A program made the position numbers and the translations under genes. A stretch of 64,000 nucleotides of DNA from Pelomonas sp039929605 (lineage in GTDB: Bacteria; Pseudomonadota; Gammaproteobacteria; Burkholderiales; Burkholderiaceae_C): contig NZ_JBDSQX010000042.1 of the NCBI RefSeq assembly GCF_039929605.1, positions 14,156 through 78,155 on the forward strand, in the 5' to 3' direction. The first letter of the stretch is position 1. Each line of letters begins with the position of its first letter. This document shows positions 36,134 to 46,051 of this stretch, in pieces. The notes under the pieces were generated by a model that was not told the DNA's origin, did no database searches, and saw only the letters and a program-made list of their open reading frames with translations.

Positions 36134-37654
36134 TTAAGACTCTGCTTCGGTTTCAGCTTCAGCCGGCTTCTTGGCGCCGAACAGCGCCGCGACCTGCTTC
36201 TTGGGCTTGATGTAGCTGGACAGGCCCTTGGCCGGCGTGGCCGCCTTGGCCTTCTCCCAGGCGGGCGGCTCGTCGCGCGAGCTCGACTCGTAGGGTTTGT
36301 TGAAGAACGGGTCGGCGGATTGCGCCGGCGTGCGCATGGCGGGGCTGGTCGTGCGAGCGGGGCGGTCATCACGCTCAGCACGTGCGGGCCGCTCTGCGCC
36401 CTCCTGGCGCGCCGGTGCATCCTCGCGCGGACGGCGCTCGAAACGCGGCTTCTCGCTTTCGAGCTCGAAGGGATCGAGGTCGATCTTGCGCTTGATGAGC
36501 TTCTCGATGTCCGCCACCAACCGCGCATCCGACTTGGTCACCAGCGTCACCGCCAGGCCCGACGCACCCGCGCGGCCCGTGCGGCCGATGCGGTGAACGT
36601 AATCCTCGGCGTTGAAAGGCACGTCGAAATTGAAGACTGCTGGCAGGTCGGCGATGTCCAGGCCGCGAGCCGCGACGTCGGTCGCCACCAGCAGATCAAC
36701 ATCACCGCGCTTGAAGGCGTCGAGCGACTTCAGCCGCTCGTCCTGCGACTTGTCGCCATGCAGCGCCGAGGTGCGCAGGCCGTCGCGTTCGAAGGTGCGG
36801 GCAAGGCGGGCCGCGCCCAGCTTGGAGTTCACGAAGATGATGGCCTGCGTGATCGCGCGATCTTTCAGGATCTGCCTCACCACCGCCCGCTTGTCGTCGT
36901 CCGTGACGCTGATGAAGCGCTGTTCGACGTTGGTCGCGGTCTGGTTGGGCCGGGCCGTCTCGACCAGGATGGGGTCCTGCAGATAGCTCTGCGCCAGCCG
37001 CTTGATCTCGGGCGAGAAAGTCGCCGAGAACAGCAGCGTCTGACGCGCCTTGGGCAGATAGCTGAGGATGCGCTGCAGGTCCGGCAGGAAGCCGATGTCG
37101 AGCATGCGGTCCGCCTCGTCGAGCACGACGTACTCGACCTGGTTGAGCACGCAGTTCTTGGCCTCGATGTGGTCGAGCAGCCGGCCGGGCGTGGCGATCA
37201 ACACCTCGACGCCGGCTTTGAGCGCGGCCGTCTGCGGCTTCATGTCGATGCCACCGAAGACGACGACCGAGCGCAGCTGCGTGTGCTTCGCGTACTTTTT
37301 GACGTTCTCGGCGACCTGGTCAGCCAGCTCCCGCGTCGGCGCCAACACGAGGGCGCGCACCGGATGCCGGGCAGGCGACACGCTCGCGGTCTCGTGCTTG
37401 AGCATGCGCTGCAGCAACGGGATGGAGAAGGCCGCCGTCTTGCCGGTGCCGGTCTGGGCCGCGCCCATGACGTCACGCCCTTCAAGCACGATCGGGATCG
37501 CCTTCGCCTGGATGGGCGTCATCGTCAGGTAGCCGGAATCGGTCACGGCGCGGATCAGCTTGGGATCCAGGGGAAGGGTGTCGAAACGGGCCGGCGGGGC
37601 GGTTTCGATGTCCCCAATGTCGGGCTGTTCCGACGGTGATGCGTTTTCACTCAT
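36134..37654 (-). CDS. rhlE: DEAD-box ATP-dependent RNA helicase, RhlE type
   Basis: 506 residues. Motif I AQTGTGKTAAF, Q motif before it (TPIQAKAIP), motif II LDEADRML, motif III SATF, and motif VI HRIGRTGRAG are intact. The C-terminal 130 residues are a charged, Arg/Pro/Ala-rich tail typical of RhlE proteins. Role: ribosome maturation and RNA decay, possibly with RNase E. It is the last housekeeping gene before the polysaccharide locus. Confidence 0.92.
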   Translation of the reverse strand: MSENASPSEQPDIGDIETAPPARFDTLPLDPKLIRAVTDSGYLTMTPIQAKAIPIVLEGRDVMGAAQTGTGKTAAFSIPLLQRMLKHETASVSPARHPVRALVLAPTRELADQVAENVKKYAKHTQLRSVVVFGGIDMKPQTAALKAGVEVLIATPGRLLDHIEAKNCVLNQVEYVVLDEADRMLDIGFLPDLQRILSYLPKARQTLLFSATFSPEIKRLAQSYLQDPILVETARPNQTATNVEQRFISVTDDDKRAVVRQILKDRAITQAIIFVNSKLGAARLARTFERDGLRTSALHGDKSQDERLKSLDAFKRGDVDLLVATDVAARGLDIADLPAVFNFDVPFNAEDYVHRIGRTGRAGASGLAVTLVTKSDARLVADIEKLIKRKIDLDPFELESEKPRFERRPREDAPARQEGAERPARAERDDRPARTTSPAMRTPAQSADPFFNKPYESSSRDEPPAWEKAKAATPAKGLSSYIKPKKQVAALFGAKKPAEAETEAES

Positions 37655-37692
37655 AGCCGACGATTATCGCCGGCCTGCCTCTTGCGCGTGTT

Positions 37693-38784
37693 TCAGCGGT
37701 TCACGACCAGCCATTTGGGGGTCTTGAAGCGAACGATGCGTCGGTAGAGCACGACATAGGTGACGCCGAACAGCACCATGCACGCGGCGATCAGCGGGGT
37801 GGAGTTCCAGAAGGCCAGCGCGGGCACGAGGGAGGACACGCAGAGCATCCACAGGTAGGGTGCCGTCATGGAGTTGCGGCGCGTCATAGCGCGGGCGTCG
37901 CGCGCACCGATAGCCCAACGCATCAGGCGGCGGTAGATCAGCGAGTGAAGATGAATGCCGTCTGGTAGCCCCGTCGGCACCGAGCGAATGACTTTTCGGC
38001 GGTACATCGAGAACAGCGTCTCGAACACTGGGTAGACGCAGACCATCAGCGGGAACAGCGGCGACACCTCCGCGTTGCGGGCAATCAACAGGATGCCGAT
38101 CTCGGCAAGGTAGAACCCGAGGAAGTAGGCGCCGCCGTCGCCCAGGAAGATCAGGCCGGAGGGGAAGTTCCAGACGAAGAATCCCAGAGCTGCGCCCACG
38201 CCTGCCAAAGCCCACAAGGCCACGGGAACGTCACCCACCTGGTAGGCCACATAGGCGAAGACAAGCAGCATCAGGCTGACACACATGGACGAGAGGCCGT
38301 TGAAGCCGTCGATGATGTTGACTGAGTTGGCGACGCCGGCGACGGTGAGGATGGTGGCGAACCAGGCTCCGACGGCGGTAGACACCAACCAATCCAGGCC
38401 TGGAACATCCGTCTTCGTAATCGAGGCGCCGAGCAACCAGATGCCCAGGGCGGCCGAGACCGCGGTGGCCAACAAGCGCTTAGCGGGAGAAACCCTCTTG
38501 GTCAGATCCTCCACCAATCCGGCCAGGAACGCTGGCAGGCCACAAATGACAAGCAAGGCGCCCAGCGTCCAATCGGCATGCTTGACCATCGCAGCAACGC
38601 CTACACAACACAGGATGCCGGCGAACATTCCTGCCCCGCCGATACGGGGCACAGGTGTGGCATGAAATTTCTGCGGGCCAGACAGATCGGCGTCGGCCGA
38701 AAGGTGGGCGTGGCTGCGCGAGGAACGAATAACCAGAAGGGTCACCAACACAGCCACAAAGAACGACACGAGAAGATAGAGCAT
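37693..38784 (-). CDS. WecA/MraY-family undecaprenyl-phosphate sugar-1-phosphate transferase
   Basis: 363 residues from MLYLLVSFFVAV, with about ten membrane helices. Family signatures: PQKFHATPVPRIGG near the N-terminus, GLVEDLTKRVSP (Asp-rich motif, one Asp position replaced by Glu), NSVNIIDGFNGL and FLGDGGAYFLGF. These enzymes attach the first HexNAc-1-phosphate to undecaprenyl phosphate, starting O-antigen or capsule repeats. It is divergent from the export gene wza-like at 38878 and is the likely initiating enzyme of the locus. The exact sugar (GlcNAc or another HexNAc) is not readable. Confidence 0.88.
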   Translation of the reverse strand: MLYLLVSFFVAVLVTLLVIRSSRSHAHLSADADLSGPQKFHATPVPRIGGAGMFAGILCCVGVAAMVKHADWTLGALLVICGLPAFLAGLVEDLTKRVSPAKRLLATAVSAALGIWLLGASITKTDVPGLDWLVSTAVGAWFATILTVAGVANSVNIIDGFNGLSSMCVSLMLLVFAYVAYQVGDVPVALWALAGVGAALGFFVWNFPSGLIFLGDGGAYFLGFYLAEIGILLIARNAEVSPLFPLMVCVYPVFETLFSMYRRKVIRSVPTGLPDGIHLHSLIYRRLMRWAIGARDARAMTRRNSMTAPYLWMLCVSSLVPALAFWNSTPLIAACMVLFGVTYVVLYRRIVRFKTPKWLVVNR

Positions 38785-38877
38785 TCGCTGAAGTTTACCG
38801 AGCGGGACGTGAACGTACGTCAACAGCCGGCCATCTAGAATCCGCCTCCTTTCACGAGGCGCTTTGCAACGCAAGGC

Positions 38878-40770
38878 TTGCCGCTCCCGCCGATCAACCG
38901 ACTGGTGACACATTTGCGCTGGCATCCTCTTACAGCCCTTCTGACCGTAGCCCTTCTTGCCGGCTCTGCTCCCGTACTAGCGGCTCTCGATAGCACTGAT
39001 TCGGACAATCAAAGTCAGAATTCGAGCAGCGCCGGCCCGATTAAGCTCGGATCAACGCCATCACGAGTTCAACCATCGGCGGAAGACTTGGGGCGCTCCG
39101 GCCTTGGCGAAGATGGACTCGTCAACGCAAAGCCGACCATCCCTAGCGAGTTCGAAATCTACGTCAGCGGACTCGCTGGCATTCCCATCCAGAGGATGGG
39201 TAGTGACCTGATGCTGCCGACTCGCAGTTTCGCGTCAGTAGAAGCAAACCGCCAAGTGCCGCCCGACTATGTGGTGGGACTTGGTGATGAGATTCAGCTA
39301 ACTATCTGGGGCTCGGTTGATGCGGACCTGCGCATGACGGTCGATCGCGCGGGGCGCGTCGTGATTCCACGCGTAGGTCCCGTTGTGGTTGCGGGGCTAC
39401 GCTATGCCGATTTGAACGAACTGCTTACTCGTCGCGTCGGGCAGGTGTTCAAGAATTTTCAACTCAGCGCAACGCTTGGTCGCCTGCGCAGCATCCGATA
39501 TTACGTAACCGGCTTCGTGGCTCGTGCAGGCGCGTACAGCGTCAGCAGCCTTGCGACAGTCATGACGGGTCTTGTACAAGCGGGAGGTCCCTCCGCAGCC
39601 GGCAGCTTTCGAAACATTGAGCTGCGGCGCAATGGGAAGGCTGTCGGAGCGTTTGACCTTTACGACCTGCTAGTCGGTGGGGACAAGAAGGGTGACTTGC
39701 CTTTGCAGGCGGACGATGTCCTTTACGTGGGGCCGATCGGCGCACAAGTGGCGCTGATCGGGAGCGTCAATCGTCCGGCAATCGTTGAACTGAAGGGTAA
39801 TGAGACTGTTAACGACGCTATTCGCTATGTTGGCGGACTGTCCACAGTCGCTGATTTGCGTCGCGTGGCAATAGAAAGATTGAGCGAGCGAAATGATCGA
39901 CGAGTCGTGGAGCTAATCCTGCCAGTTGATGGAGCCCAGCGACTTAGCAGCGGTGACGTGATTCGCGCGTTTAACAGCGTTTCCGCAGCACTGCCGCAGG
40001 CAAAACAATTCAAGCGCATTCGAGTCGAAGGCGAGGTGGCAAGACCCGGTGACTATGTAATGTCACCAAACAGCACGTTGAGCGATGCAGTTCAAGCCGC
40101 AGGCGGCGTCACGCGCGATGCATACTTTTTCGGAACCGACTTTTCCCGTGAGAGTGTGCGCCGAGTCCAGGAAGCTCAGTATGAGCGCGCGCTCAGAGAT
40201 TTGGAAACCGACTTCACCCGCAACACGTCGACGCACAAGGTAAGCAATGCAGAAGACGCAGCCGCAGCAGTGCAAAACCAGGCCGGTACAACGCGGCTGA
40301 TAGATCGGCTGCGTGCTACTCGCCCCACAGGGCGCGTCGTCTTGGATTTGACTGATGCAGCTCGAGAACTGCCCGCGCTCCCTGTTGAAGACGGCGACCG
40401 TCTGTACATCCCGGCTCGCCCTAACACGGTGGGCGTCTTCGGAAGCGTCTTTAATGCCGGGAGCTATTTTCTCAAACCGGGCAACTCGATCGAAGACATC
40501 GTCAAGGTCGCTGGCGGCCCAACACGCGGTGCTGATACAGGCAGCATGTTTGTGCTTCGCGCCAACGGCAGCGTCATAAGCACACGACAGTCAACGAGCG
40601 GCTGGTTCGGGGGGAACGCACTCGCTAGTCTTAGCGCATTACCCGGCGACACCGTATTTGTTCCGGAAGAGCTTAACAAGACGACGTTCATACAAGAAGC
40701 CAAAGATTGGACGCAGATCCTCTATCAGTTCGGGATTGGTGCAGCCGCGCTGAAGACGATTAAGAATTGA
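38878..40770 (+). CDS. Polysaccharide export outer-membrane protein with SLBB domains (OPX)
   Basis: About 630 residues. The start is uncertain: TTG at 38878, or GTG at 38905, either of which leaves a signal peptide (HLRWHPLTALLTVALLAGSAPVLAA). An export domain (PPDYVVGLGDEIQLTIWGS, Poly_export/PES) is followed by at least three SLBB-type repeats (YYVTGFVARAGAY, VALIGSVNRPAIV, RIRVEGEVARPGDYV, GVFGSVFNAGSYF). This resembles the long KpsD-like/OPX group rather than short Wza. No lipobox Cys is visible after the signal. It likely forms the outer-membrane exit channel. Base composition falls from here to the right. Confidence 0.85.
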   Translation: MPLPPINRLVTHLRWHPLTALLTVALLAGSAPVLAALDSTDSDNQSQNSSSAGPIKLGSTPSRVQPSAEDLGRSGLGEDGLVNAKPTIPSEFEIYVSGLAGIPIQRMGSDLMLPTRSFASVEANRQVPPDYVVGLGDEIQLTIWGSVDADLRMTVDRAGRVVIPRVGPVVVAGLRYADLNELLTRRVGQVFKNFQLSATLGRLRSIRYYVTGFVARAGAYSVSSLATVMTGLVQAGGPSAAGSFRNIELRRNGKAVGAFDLYDLLVGGDKKGDLPLQADDVLYVGPIGAQVALIGSVNRPAIVELKGNETVNDAIRYVGGLSTVADLRRVAIERLSERNDRRVVELILPVDGAQRLSSGDVIRAFNSVSAALPQAKQFKRIRVEGEVARPGDYVMSPNSTLSDAVQAAGGVTRDAYFFGTDFSRESVRRVQEAQYERALRDLETDFTRNTSTHKVSNAEDAAAAVQNQAGTTRLIDRLRATRPTGRVVLDLTDAARELPALPVEDGDRLYIPARPNTVGVFGSVFNAGSYFLKPGNSIEDIVKVAGGPTRGADTGSMFVLRANGSVISTRQSTSGWFGGNALASLSALPGDTVFVPEELNKTTFIQEAKDWTQILYQFGIGAAALKTIKN

Positions 40771-40825
40771 AAACCTCAATAAAGCTTGTATTCCTGACGC
40801 TGAGCCGGCAACGCCGCATTTCTAA

Positions 40826-41920
40826 ATGATTGATCTAAATCCAGATGCACGCATGCCGAACTCCGCCGAGCCATTCCGCAAGCTGCTTCCACGTTGGCGC
40901 CTTCTCGTTGCTGCACCGCTGATCGCTGCGGGCGCCGCTTTCGGCATTAGCTATCTGATTGCCCCAACATTCACCGCGCGAACCACATTCATCCCTCCGC
41001 AGCAACAGCAAAGCTCTGCTGCGGCGGCGCTGAATTCATTGGGTGCCCTGTCAAGCTTGGCCGGCAGTGCTGCAGGCATCAAAAACCTTGGCGACCAACT
41101 AGTCTCTTTGTTGGCAAGTGCCAACGTTGAAGATCGAATCATCGACAAGTTCAAGTTGATGGAGGTCTATGACGCGAGATTTCGGGTAGACGCGCGCCGC
41201 GAGCTTGAACAGAACGTGCGCGCGAATCTCGGCAAGCGTGATGGCCTAATCACTATCGATGTCGACGCCAAGTCGCCGGAGCTCGCAGCAGATATCGCGA
41301 ACCAATTTGTACTAGAACTTCAACGCCTCACATCCGACATCGCGCTGACCGAGGCGCAGCAACGACGTGTGTTTTTCGAGGCAGAACTCAAGAGTACCAA
41401 GCAGCGCCTTGGTGTCGCACAACGCGCACTGCAAGCCAGCGGGTTCAACTCTGGCGATTTGAAGGCGGAACCCAAAGCGGCTGCGGAAGATTTCGCACGG
41501 CTGAAAGCCGAAGAAACTGCCGCGCAGGTTCGCCTGCAAGTGCTCCGTCGATCATTAACCGAATCTTCTGCGGAAGTTCAGCGACAGAGCGCGATGGCGC
41601 AAGCTCTTAAGGCGCAAGTTGCTCGACTTGAACGCACTGGAAGGACCGCGGGCAATGCAGACTATGTGACCACCTATCGAGAATACAAGTATCAAGAGGC
41701 ACTTTTTGACCTTTTCGCCAAGCAGTATGAAATGGCGAGACTTGACGAAAGCCGTGATAGCTTAGCTATTCAGATAGTCGACAAAGCTACGCCCCCTGAG
41801 CGAAAAAGCAAGCCCCGTCGTTTGATGTTCGCTTTGGCGGGCGCAGGTGGCGCCTTCTTCATCTTGGTGGGATGTCTGTTATTAGGCATTGGGGCGACAA
41901 CACGTCCGGTTATCACCTAG
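40826..41920 (+). CDS. Wzz/KpsE-like chain-length determinant (PCP) protein
   Basis: 364 residues. N-terminal helix (LLVAAPLIAAGAAFGISYLI) and C-terminal helix (LMFALAGAGGAFFILVGCLLL) flank a long periplasmic coiled-coil region. A Pro-rich VDKATPPERKSKPRR motif precedes TM2, as in Wzz. There is no C-terminal BY-kinase domain, so it is a PCP-1/PCP-3-type rather than Wzc-type co-polymerase. 55 bp after the OPX gene; the two probably act together. Confidence 0.85.
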   Translation: MIDLNPDARMPNSAEPFRKLLPRWRLLVAAPLIAAGAAFGISYLIAPTFTARTTFIPPQQQQSSAAAALNSLGALSSLAGSAAGIKNLGDQLVSLLASANVEDRIIDKFKLMEVYDARFRVDARRELEQNVRANLGKRDGLITIDVDAKSPELAADIANQFVLELQRLTSDIALTEAQQRRVFFEAELKSTKQRLGVAQRALQASGFNSGDLKAEPKAAAEDFARLKAEETAAQVRLQVLRRSLTESSAEVQRQSAMAQALKAQVARLERTGRTAGNADYVTTYREYKYQEALFDLFAKQYEMARLDESRDSLAIQIVDKATPPERKSKPRRLMFALAGAGGAFFILVGCLLLGIGATTRPVIT

Positions 41921-42048
41921 TGATTGGCCAAAGACCCGATGAGGCTAAAGGTTCTAGAGCCACACAAAGTCCGACGGACTTCCGCTTCAAGGCGTTATGA
42001 GACGCGAGCGACTTTCCGCAACAGCCCGCAAAATCCAAACAATCTAAT

Positions 42049-43380
42049 ATGACGTCATCCGCGTCATCCCCGTCCTCTGACCCCAATGAACCGTCCGGCG
42101 GCGTCCGTGCAGCGCTTCTGACCGGAGTACTTTTGCTCCCGATCGATTACCTAATGCCTACGGCGGAAGCATTCCGTGAAGCGGGCGCAAAGCCTTCGAT
42201 TGTTGCCTTTAGCATTGCGGCGTTAATATCTTGGTATCGCCGCCGCCGAGCGGAGCGGATGTTAATTGACGACGGGCAGCGAGAACTCTGGTTGCTGCTT
42301 CTGTGTGCGGGAGGGTTCGCTTTTTGCATCAACTTATTGATGGGTTGGTCCGACTTCGGACGCACAAAAAGTCCTACGGTTCAATTCATTACACAGGGGG
42401 CGTTACTTTCTCTCTTTTCGGCGGTCACCGTGGAGCTGAGCCATCTGTTCCGCGTCGAAGGAACACGGAAGTTTGTGATCCGGCTGTTCCCGTTTGTCGC
42501 TATTTTTCATCTAGCGCTATTCTTCCTGGAGGCTTCCGGCCTTATCACCGACGGGGCTGGCACCTTCCTCGGCTTTTTTCGGAGCGAAGGCGATGTAATT
42601 GAACGGCCAAGCGGATTGATGAGCGAGCCATCGTATTTTGGGGTATTTGCCGGAATGTTCGGCTTTGCGCTAATTTTCGACCGCTCTCAACACTGGGCCG
42701 TGCGATTCGTACTGCCCCTACTGATGTCTGCTGCAGCGCTTTGGATTAATGCGAAAACCATTGTCGCCGTTGTCGGCATACAGTTGCTGGGTGTACTTTG
42801 GAAAAATCGGCGCGACATACCAGTCGTTGCTCAGTCCGCTGTGTTGGGATCTTTTATCGCAGCCGCAGCGTTTTACATCACTTCGATGGCAGCGTTTGAC
42901 CTAGAGGAGAACTTGAGCAGCGTCATGCGAATAGGTTCAACGATGCTGGGGCTTAACCTAGCTGCAGAAGGCTACGGATGGATCGGCGTTGGCACCGGTC
43001 AGTTCCATTTTCTTTACCGCGAGGCATTCGCGCCGGACTTTCTGATGTTTTCCAAAGAAGCACTCGATCAGATGGATCCCAGCGCCCTTGGGCGAGCGTC
43101 TGCCTACAACATTTTCGTGCGACTACTCGTTGAAGGAGGCCTTAGTTCATTGCTTGTCTTCCTAATCATAGTATGGCGCGCTCTAGTGAGCGCCACCAAC
43201 TACGGCGGAGATCACGGCCGTTTCGCCTTCCTTTTGATTCTTGCCAGTCTTGGATTTCTTTTGACGCAAGACACTTACTTTTATCCGCCATTGTGTCTTG
43301 GACTTTCTCTGGCATTCTCGCTTAGTAGCTCGGAACGCGTGTCGAGCGAGAAGCGCTGCGAACTAATTCCGACACCATGA
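42049..43380 (+). CDS. Wzy-like O-antigen/exopolysaccharide polymerase
   Basis: 443 residues with about ten membrane helices and a large periplasmic loop near the C-terminal third, the topology of Wzy. The stretch RPSGLMSEPSYFGVFAG is shared by many polymerase/ligase-like proteins. Wzy proteins are too divergent for a firm call by sequence alone; a WaaL-type ligase is the alternative. The stop overlaps the next gene (ATGA). Low GC compared with the housekeeping block. Confidence 0.7.
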   Translation: MTSSASSPSSDPNEPSGGVRAALLTGVLLLPIDYLMPTAEAFREAGAKPSIVAFSIAALISWYRRRRAERMLIDDGQRELWLLLLCAGGFAFCINLLMGWSDFGRTKSPTVQFITQGALLSLFSAVTVELSHLFRVEGTRKFVIRLFPFVAIFHLALFFLEASGLITDGAGTFLGFFRSEGDVIERPSGLMSEPSYFGVFAGMFGFALIFDRSQHWAVRFVLPLLMSAAALWINAKTIVAVVGIQLLGVLWKNRRDIPVVAQSAVLGSFIAAAAFYITSMAAFDLEENLSSVMRIGSTMLGLNLAAEGYGWIGVGTGQFHFLYREAFAPDFLMFSKEALDQMDPSALGRASAYNIFVRLLVEGGLSSLLVFLIIVWRALVSATNYGGDHGRFAFLLILASLGFLLTQDTYFYPPLCLGLSLAFSLSSSERVSSEKRCELIPTP

Positions 43381-44429
43381 CCGCAATACTGGTTGTCCCA
43401 TCGCTAAAAATTAGTGGAGGTATCGGGGAAGCTTTGCGTCTGCTGTCCGATATCTCGAAGGCAGACGTCTTAGTGTTATCCATGTGGAGGAGCCCGCATC
43501 CGATGGAATCGCCGGCCCCTATTGAACATCTATCCTGCTGGAAACCCGTCGCGGCGCGGGCTCCCGCAGACTTGATTCCGCTCTTCGTTCGTTTCGCCAA
43601 GTGGCGGCGGCAGGAAAAAAAGCAAGACAAGAAGCTGTCGACATACATATTTACACACTATTCCACACTGCCTCTTGCGCTACTAGTACCAAAACAGAAC
43701 CGCATTTTCTTCGTGCAGGGCATTGAATGGCGCTTCGTAAAGAATCCTGTCGTATCCTGGCTATTGAAACGGTTAATCCTCGCATCGTATCGATCTGGAC
43801 GCATCATCACCGCAAATCAATTCTTGACGGCACAGATGCAAGACGCCGGGCTAACGGTTGCAAGTGAAATGCCAATATGGGCATCTTCAATCTTCAAGAT
43901 GCATGCGCGCGAACATCGTGACATCGACTATGCGATGGTGCTGCGCAAAGGAGAAGTCAAAAGGCTAGATCTTTACCGGGACTTTCTAGCGCAGGCATTC
44001 GCGAACAAAAGAAACGTGTGCTTTATTACCCCAGAAGATGAAGTCGCCGCTGAATTCTCCAAGTTCACCACCAATGTACTGTTACGCCCGTCCGCAGAAC
44101 AGATGCGGGATTTCTATGCCCGTAGCCGCTGTTTTATTCATCTGAGCGATCACGAAGGTTTTGGATTGCCTCCTCTCGAAGCAATGGGAGCTGGATGCGT
44201 ACCTGTATGCAGAGATTCAGGTGGAATTCGGGCATTCCTTCAAGCGCCACTATCGAGCCTAATCTTCCCAAAAAGCCTGCCAGCGGATCAGTTCTTCGCC
44301 GAGGCAGAAAAATTGTTAAACGATGCGGAGCGGTTAAATCAGCTTTCCGAAGAGGTCAGGCAAGCTTTTGACATCGGTCTTGCGTCGAGTTTGAAGGCAC
44401 GTGGCCGCCTGATTAACACACTCACCTGA
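43377..44429 (+). CDS. Glycosyltransferase family 4 (GT-B)
   Basis: 350 residues. The C-terminal nucleotide-sugar domain has SDHEGFGLPPLEAMGAGCVPV, the E-x7-E motif of GT4. The N-terminus is GT-B-like (KISGGIGEALRLL) but shortened. Probably a retaining transferase adding one sugar of the repeat on the cytoplasmic face. Coupled to the polymerase gene by ATGA. Confidence 0.82.
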   Translation: MTAILVVPSLKISGGIGEALRLLSDISKADVLVLSMWRSPHPMESPAPIEHLSCWKPVAARAPADLIPLFVRFAKWRRQEKKQDKKLSTYIFTHYSTLPLALLVPKQNRIFFVQGIEWRFVKNPVVSWLLKRLILASYRSGRIITANQFLTAQMQDAGLTVASEMPIWASSIFKMHAREHRDIDYAMVLRKGEVKRLDLYRDFLAQAFANKRNVCFITPEDEVAAEFSKFTTNVLLRPSAEQMRDFYARSRCFIHLSDHEGFGLPPLEAMGAGCVPVCRDSGGIRAFLQAPLSSLIFPKSLPADQFFAEAEKLLNDAERLNQLSEEVRQAFDIGLASSLKARGRLINTLT

Positions 44430-44438
44430 TTCTCGCTT

Positions 44439-45167
44439 ATGTCTGTCAAGAGCACTCTTTCCTTATCGATTGTCAGCCACGGGCAGGGCCATCTGATTCG
44501 TCCCTTGCTTGCAGAACTAGCGGAGCGGCCGTCTTTTTGCCACGAACTTATTTTGACCCTCAACGTTCCGGAGGACGAGTCCTTCTTTGCGGACTTTGAC
44601 GAACTGCCAATTCAAATTCTGCGGAATGAAAATCCAAAGGGCTTCGGTGCAAATCACAATGCTGCTTTCAAGCTGGTATCTGGCTCTCATTTCGTAGTTG
44701 TCAACCCGGACATTCGCCTCGATGGATTGCAACCTGGGCTGTTGCTCGAACAATTGAAAGATCCGCGTGTCGGCATTGCCGCGCCTGTGGTCTATTCGAG
44801 CACCGGCCAATTACAGGACAGCGCACGACGGTTTCCGACGTTGGCTAGGTTGCTCTCCCGACGTCTGACCGGTGACGTCGGCCCAGACTACCAAATCGGA
44901 ATCATTCCAATCGATGTTGATTGGGTGGCCGGGATGTTTATGGTGTTTCGGACTTCAACGTATCACGAACTTCAGGGTTTTGATGAGCGCTACTTCATGT
45001 ATTTCGAGGACGTGGATTTGTGTCGCCGATTGCACGGCAATGGCTATAGCGTAATGCTGGTTCCTAGTGCGCGCGTGATCCACGACGCGCAGCGCGCAAG
45101 TCGGCGCAAGTTCCGCCATTTTGTTTGGCATATAGCGAGTGCCGCCCGGTTTCTAGCGAAGATATAA
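44439..45167 (+). CDS. Glycosyltransferase family 2, rhamnosyltransferase-like
   Basis: 242 residues. GT-A features: LSIVSHGQGHLI, GFGANHNAAF, VVNPDIRLDG (metal-binding D-x-D equivalent NPD) and WVAGMFMVFRTSTYHELQGFDERYFMYFEDVDLCRR, typical of WbbL-like transferases. Somewhat shorter than usual, and its 3' end lies against IS remnants 13 bp downstream. Whether the C-terminus is complete is uncertain, though it ends naturally at FLAKI. Confidence 0.82.
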   Translation: MSVKSTLSLSIVSHGQGHLIRPLLAELAERPSFCHELILTLNVPEDESFFADFDELPIQILRNENPKGFGANHNAAFKLVSGSHFVVVNPDIRLDGLQPGLLLEQLKDPRVGIAAPVVYSSTGQLQDSARRFPTLARLLSRRLTGDVGPDYQIGIIPIDVDWVAGMFMVFRTSTYHELQGFDERYFMYFEDVDLCRRLHGNGYSVMLVPSARVIHDAQRASRRKFRHFVWHIASAARFLAKI

Positions 45168-45179
45168 CGGTGGTGTAAG

Positions 45180-45350
45180 TCTCCAGCCCGGGCAGGTGGG
45201 ACACGCGGGTTGCTCGGCAGTATCACTGCGGGCCCCAGGCCCTCGAGCTGCAGGCAGCGCCCGTTCAGACTCCATTCGTCGTTCTGCTCCAGCATCGTGG
45301 CGCCCACGAGCCCGCGTGATGGAGGCGTTGTTCGGGGAGATGCCAGGGCG
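45180..45350 (-). pseudogene. Remnant of IS256-family transposase C-terminus
   Basis: Minus-strand translation gives SPNNASITR in one frame and LVGATMLEQNDEWSLNGRCLQLEGL in another. Together they resemble the C-terminal end of IS256/Mutator transposases (FPNDASxxRLVGAxLLEQNDEW...). The frameshift between the pieces and the missing N-terminal 350 residues show a decayed fragment. Confidence 0.45.
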
Positions 45351-45401
45351 ATTGCATGAACGGGAAGGCAAATTTGGGCCCGCCAGACCGTGTTGCACCG
45401 T

Positions 45402-45514
45402 GGTATGTGTTCACGGGGTCCAGCCCCACGCTGGCAACTGCGCGATTCTCCAATCCAGATGAAGTTCGCATTGCAAGTCGTTGATTTCATGCCGACACTT
45501 GCACTGTGCAGACC
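45402..45514 (+). repeat. 113-bp end of an IS66-type element (left inverted copy)
   Basis: Identical, but for two mismatches, to the reverse complement of 50886-50998. It begins GGTATGTGTTCACGGGGT and ends with the first three codons (GTG CAG ACC) of the element's transposase, then switches abruptly to IS3 sequence. It is therefore a truncated copy of the element end. Confidence 0.85.
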
Positions 45515-45578
45515 CTCCCGCGTCAGAATAGTTGTCGCCTCCATAGATCAATCCAGGGGGCGGCGATGGAGGACGGAT

Positions 45579-46051
45579 TTGGCTCGATACGGACAGGCAT
45601 TCATGGACAAGGCGGTGGCGAGGTTGCTGCCGCCGGAGAGCGCGCCGCTGGAAGTGGTGTCGCGAGAAATGGGCGTCGGGGTGGGTACGCTGGAGCGGTG
45701 GCGCGACAAGGCGCAGTCCATGCCCGCCCGAGGGCGGGCATGGACTGCAGGCGCCCGGCTTGAGGCGGTGATCACCACGGCGGCGATGAGCGAGCCTGCC
45801 AAGAGCGCGTGGTGTCGCGAGCACGGGGTGTACCCGGCCGAACTGGACAAGTGGCGCGCGAGCTGCACCACCGCACTGGCTGACCCCGAAGACGCACGCG
45901 CCAGCCCGCAAGCAACGCGGGCGGACCGAAAGCGCATCAAGGAACTCGAGCGCGACCTGCTGCGCAAGGACCGGGCGCTGGCCGAGACGGCAGCGCTGCT
46001 GGTGCTGTCAAAAAAGTCGCGGCGATCTTCAACAAGGGCGAGGACGAATGA
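45579..46051 (+). pseudogene. IS3-family OrfA (frameshifted)
   Basis: Helix-turn-helix transposase subunit starting TTG (LARYGQAFMDKAV), followed by a leucine-zipper-like KRIKELERDLLRKDRALAETAALLVL, typical of IS3 OrfA. At the A6G run (46010-46016) the frame must shift by -1 to read the usual KKVAAIFNKGEDE end, whose TGA then overlaps the orfB ATG (ATGA). Whether this is a mutation in the homopolymer or a slippery site cannot be decided here. Confidence 0.65.
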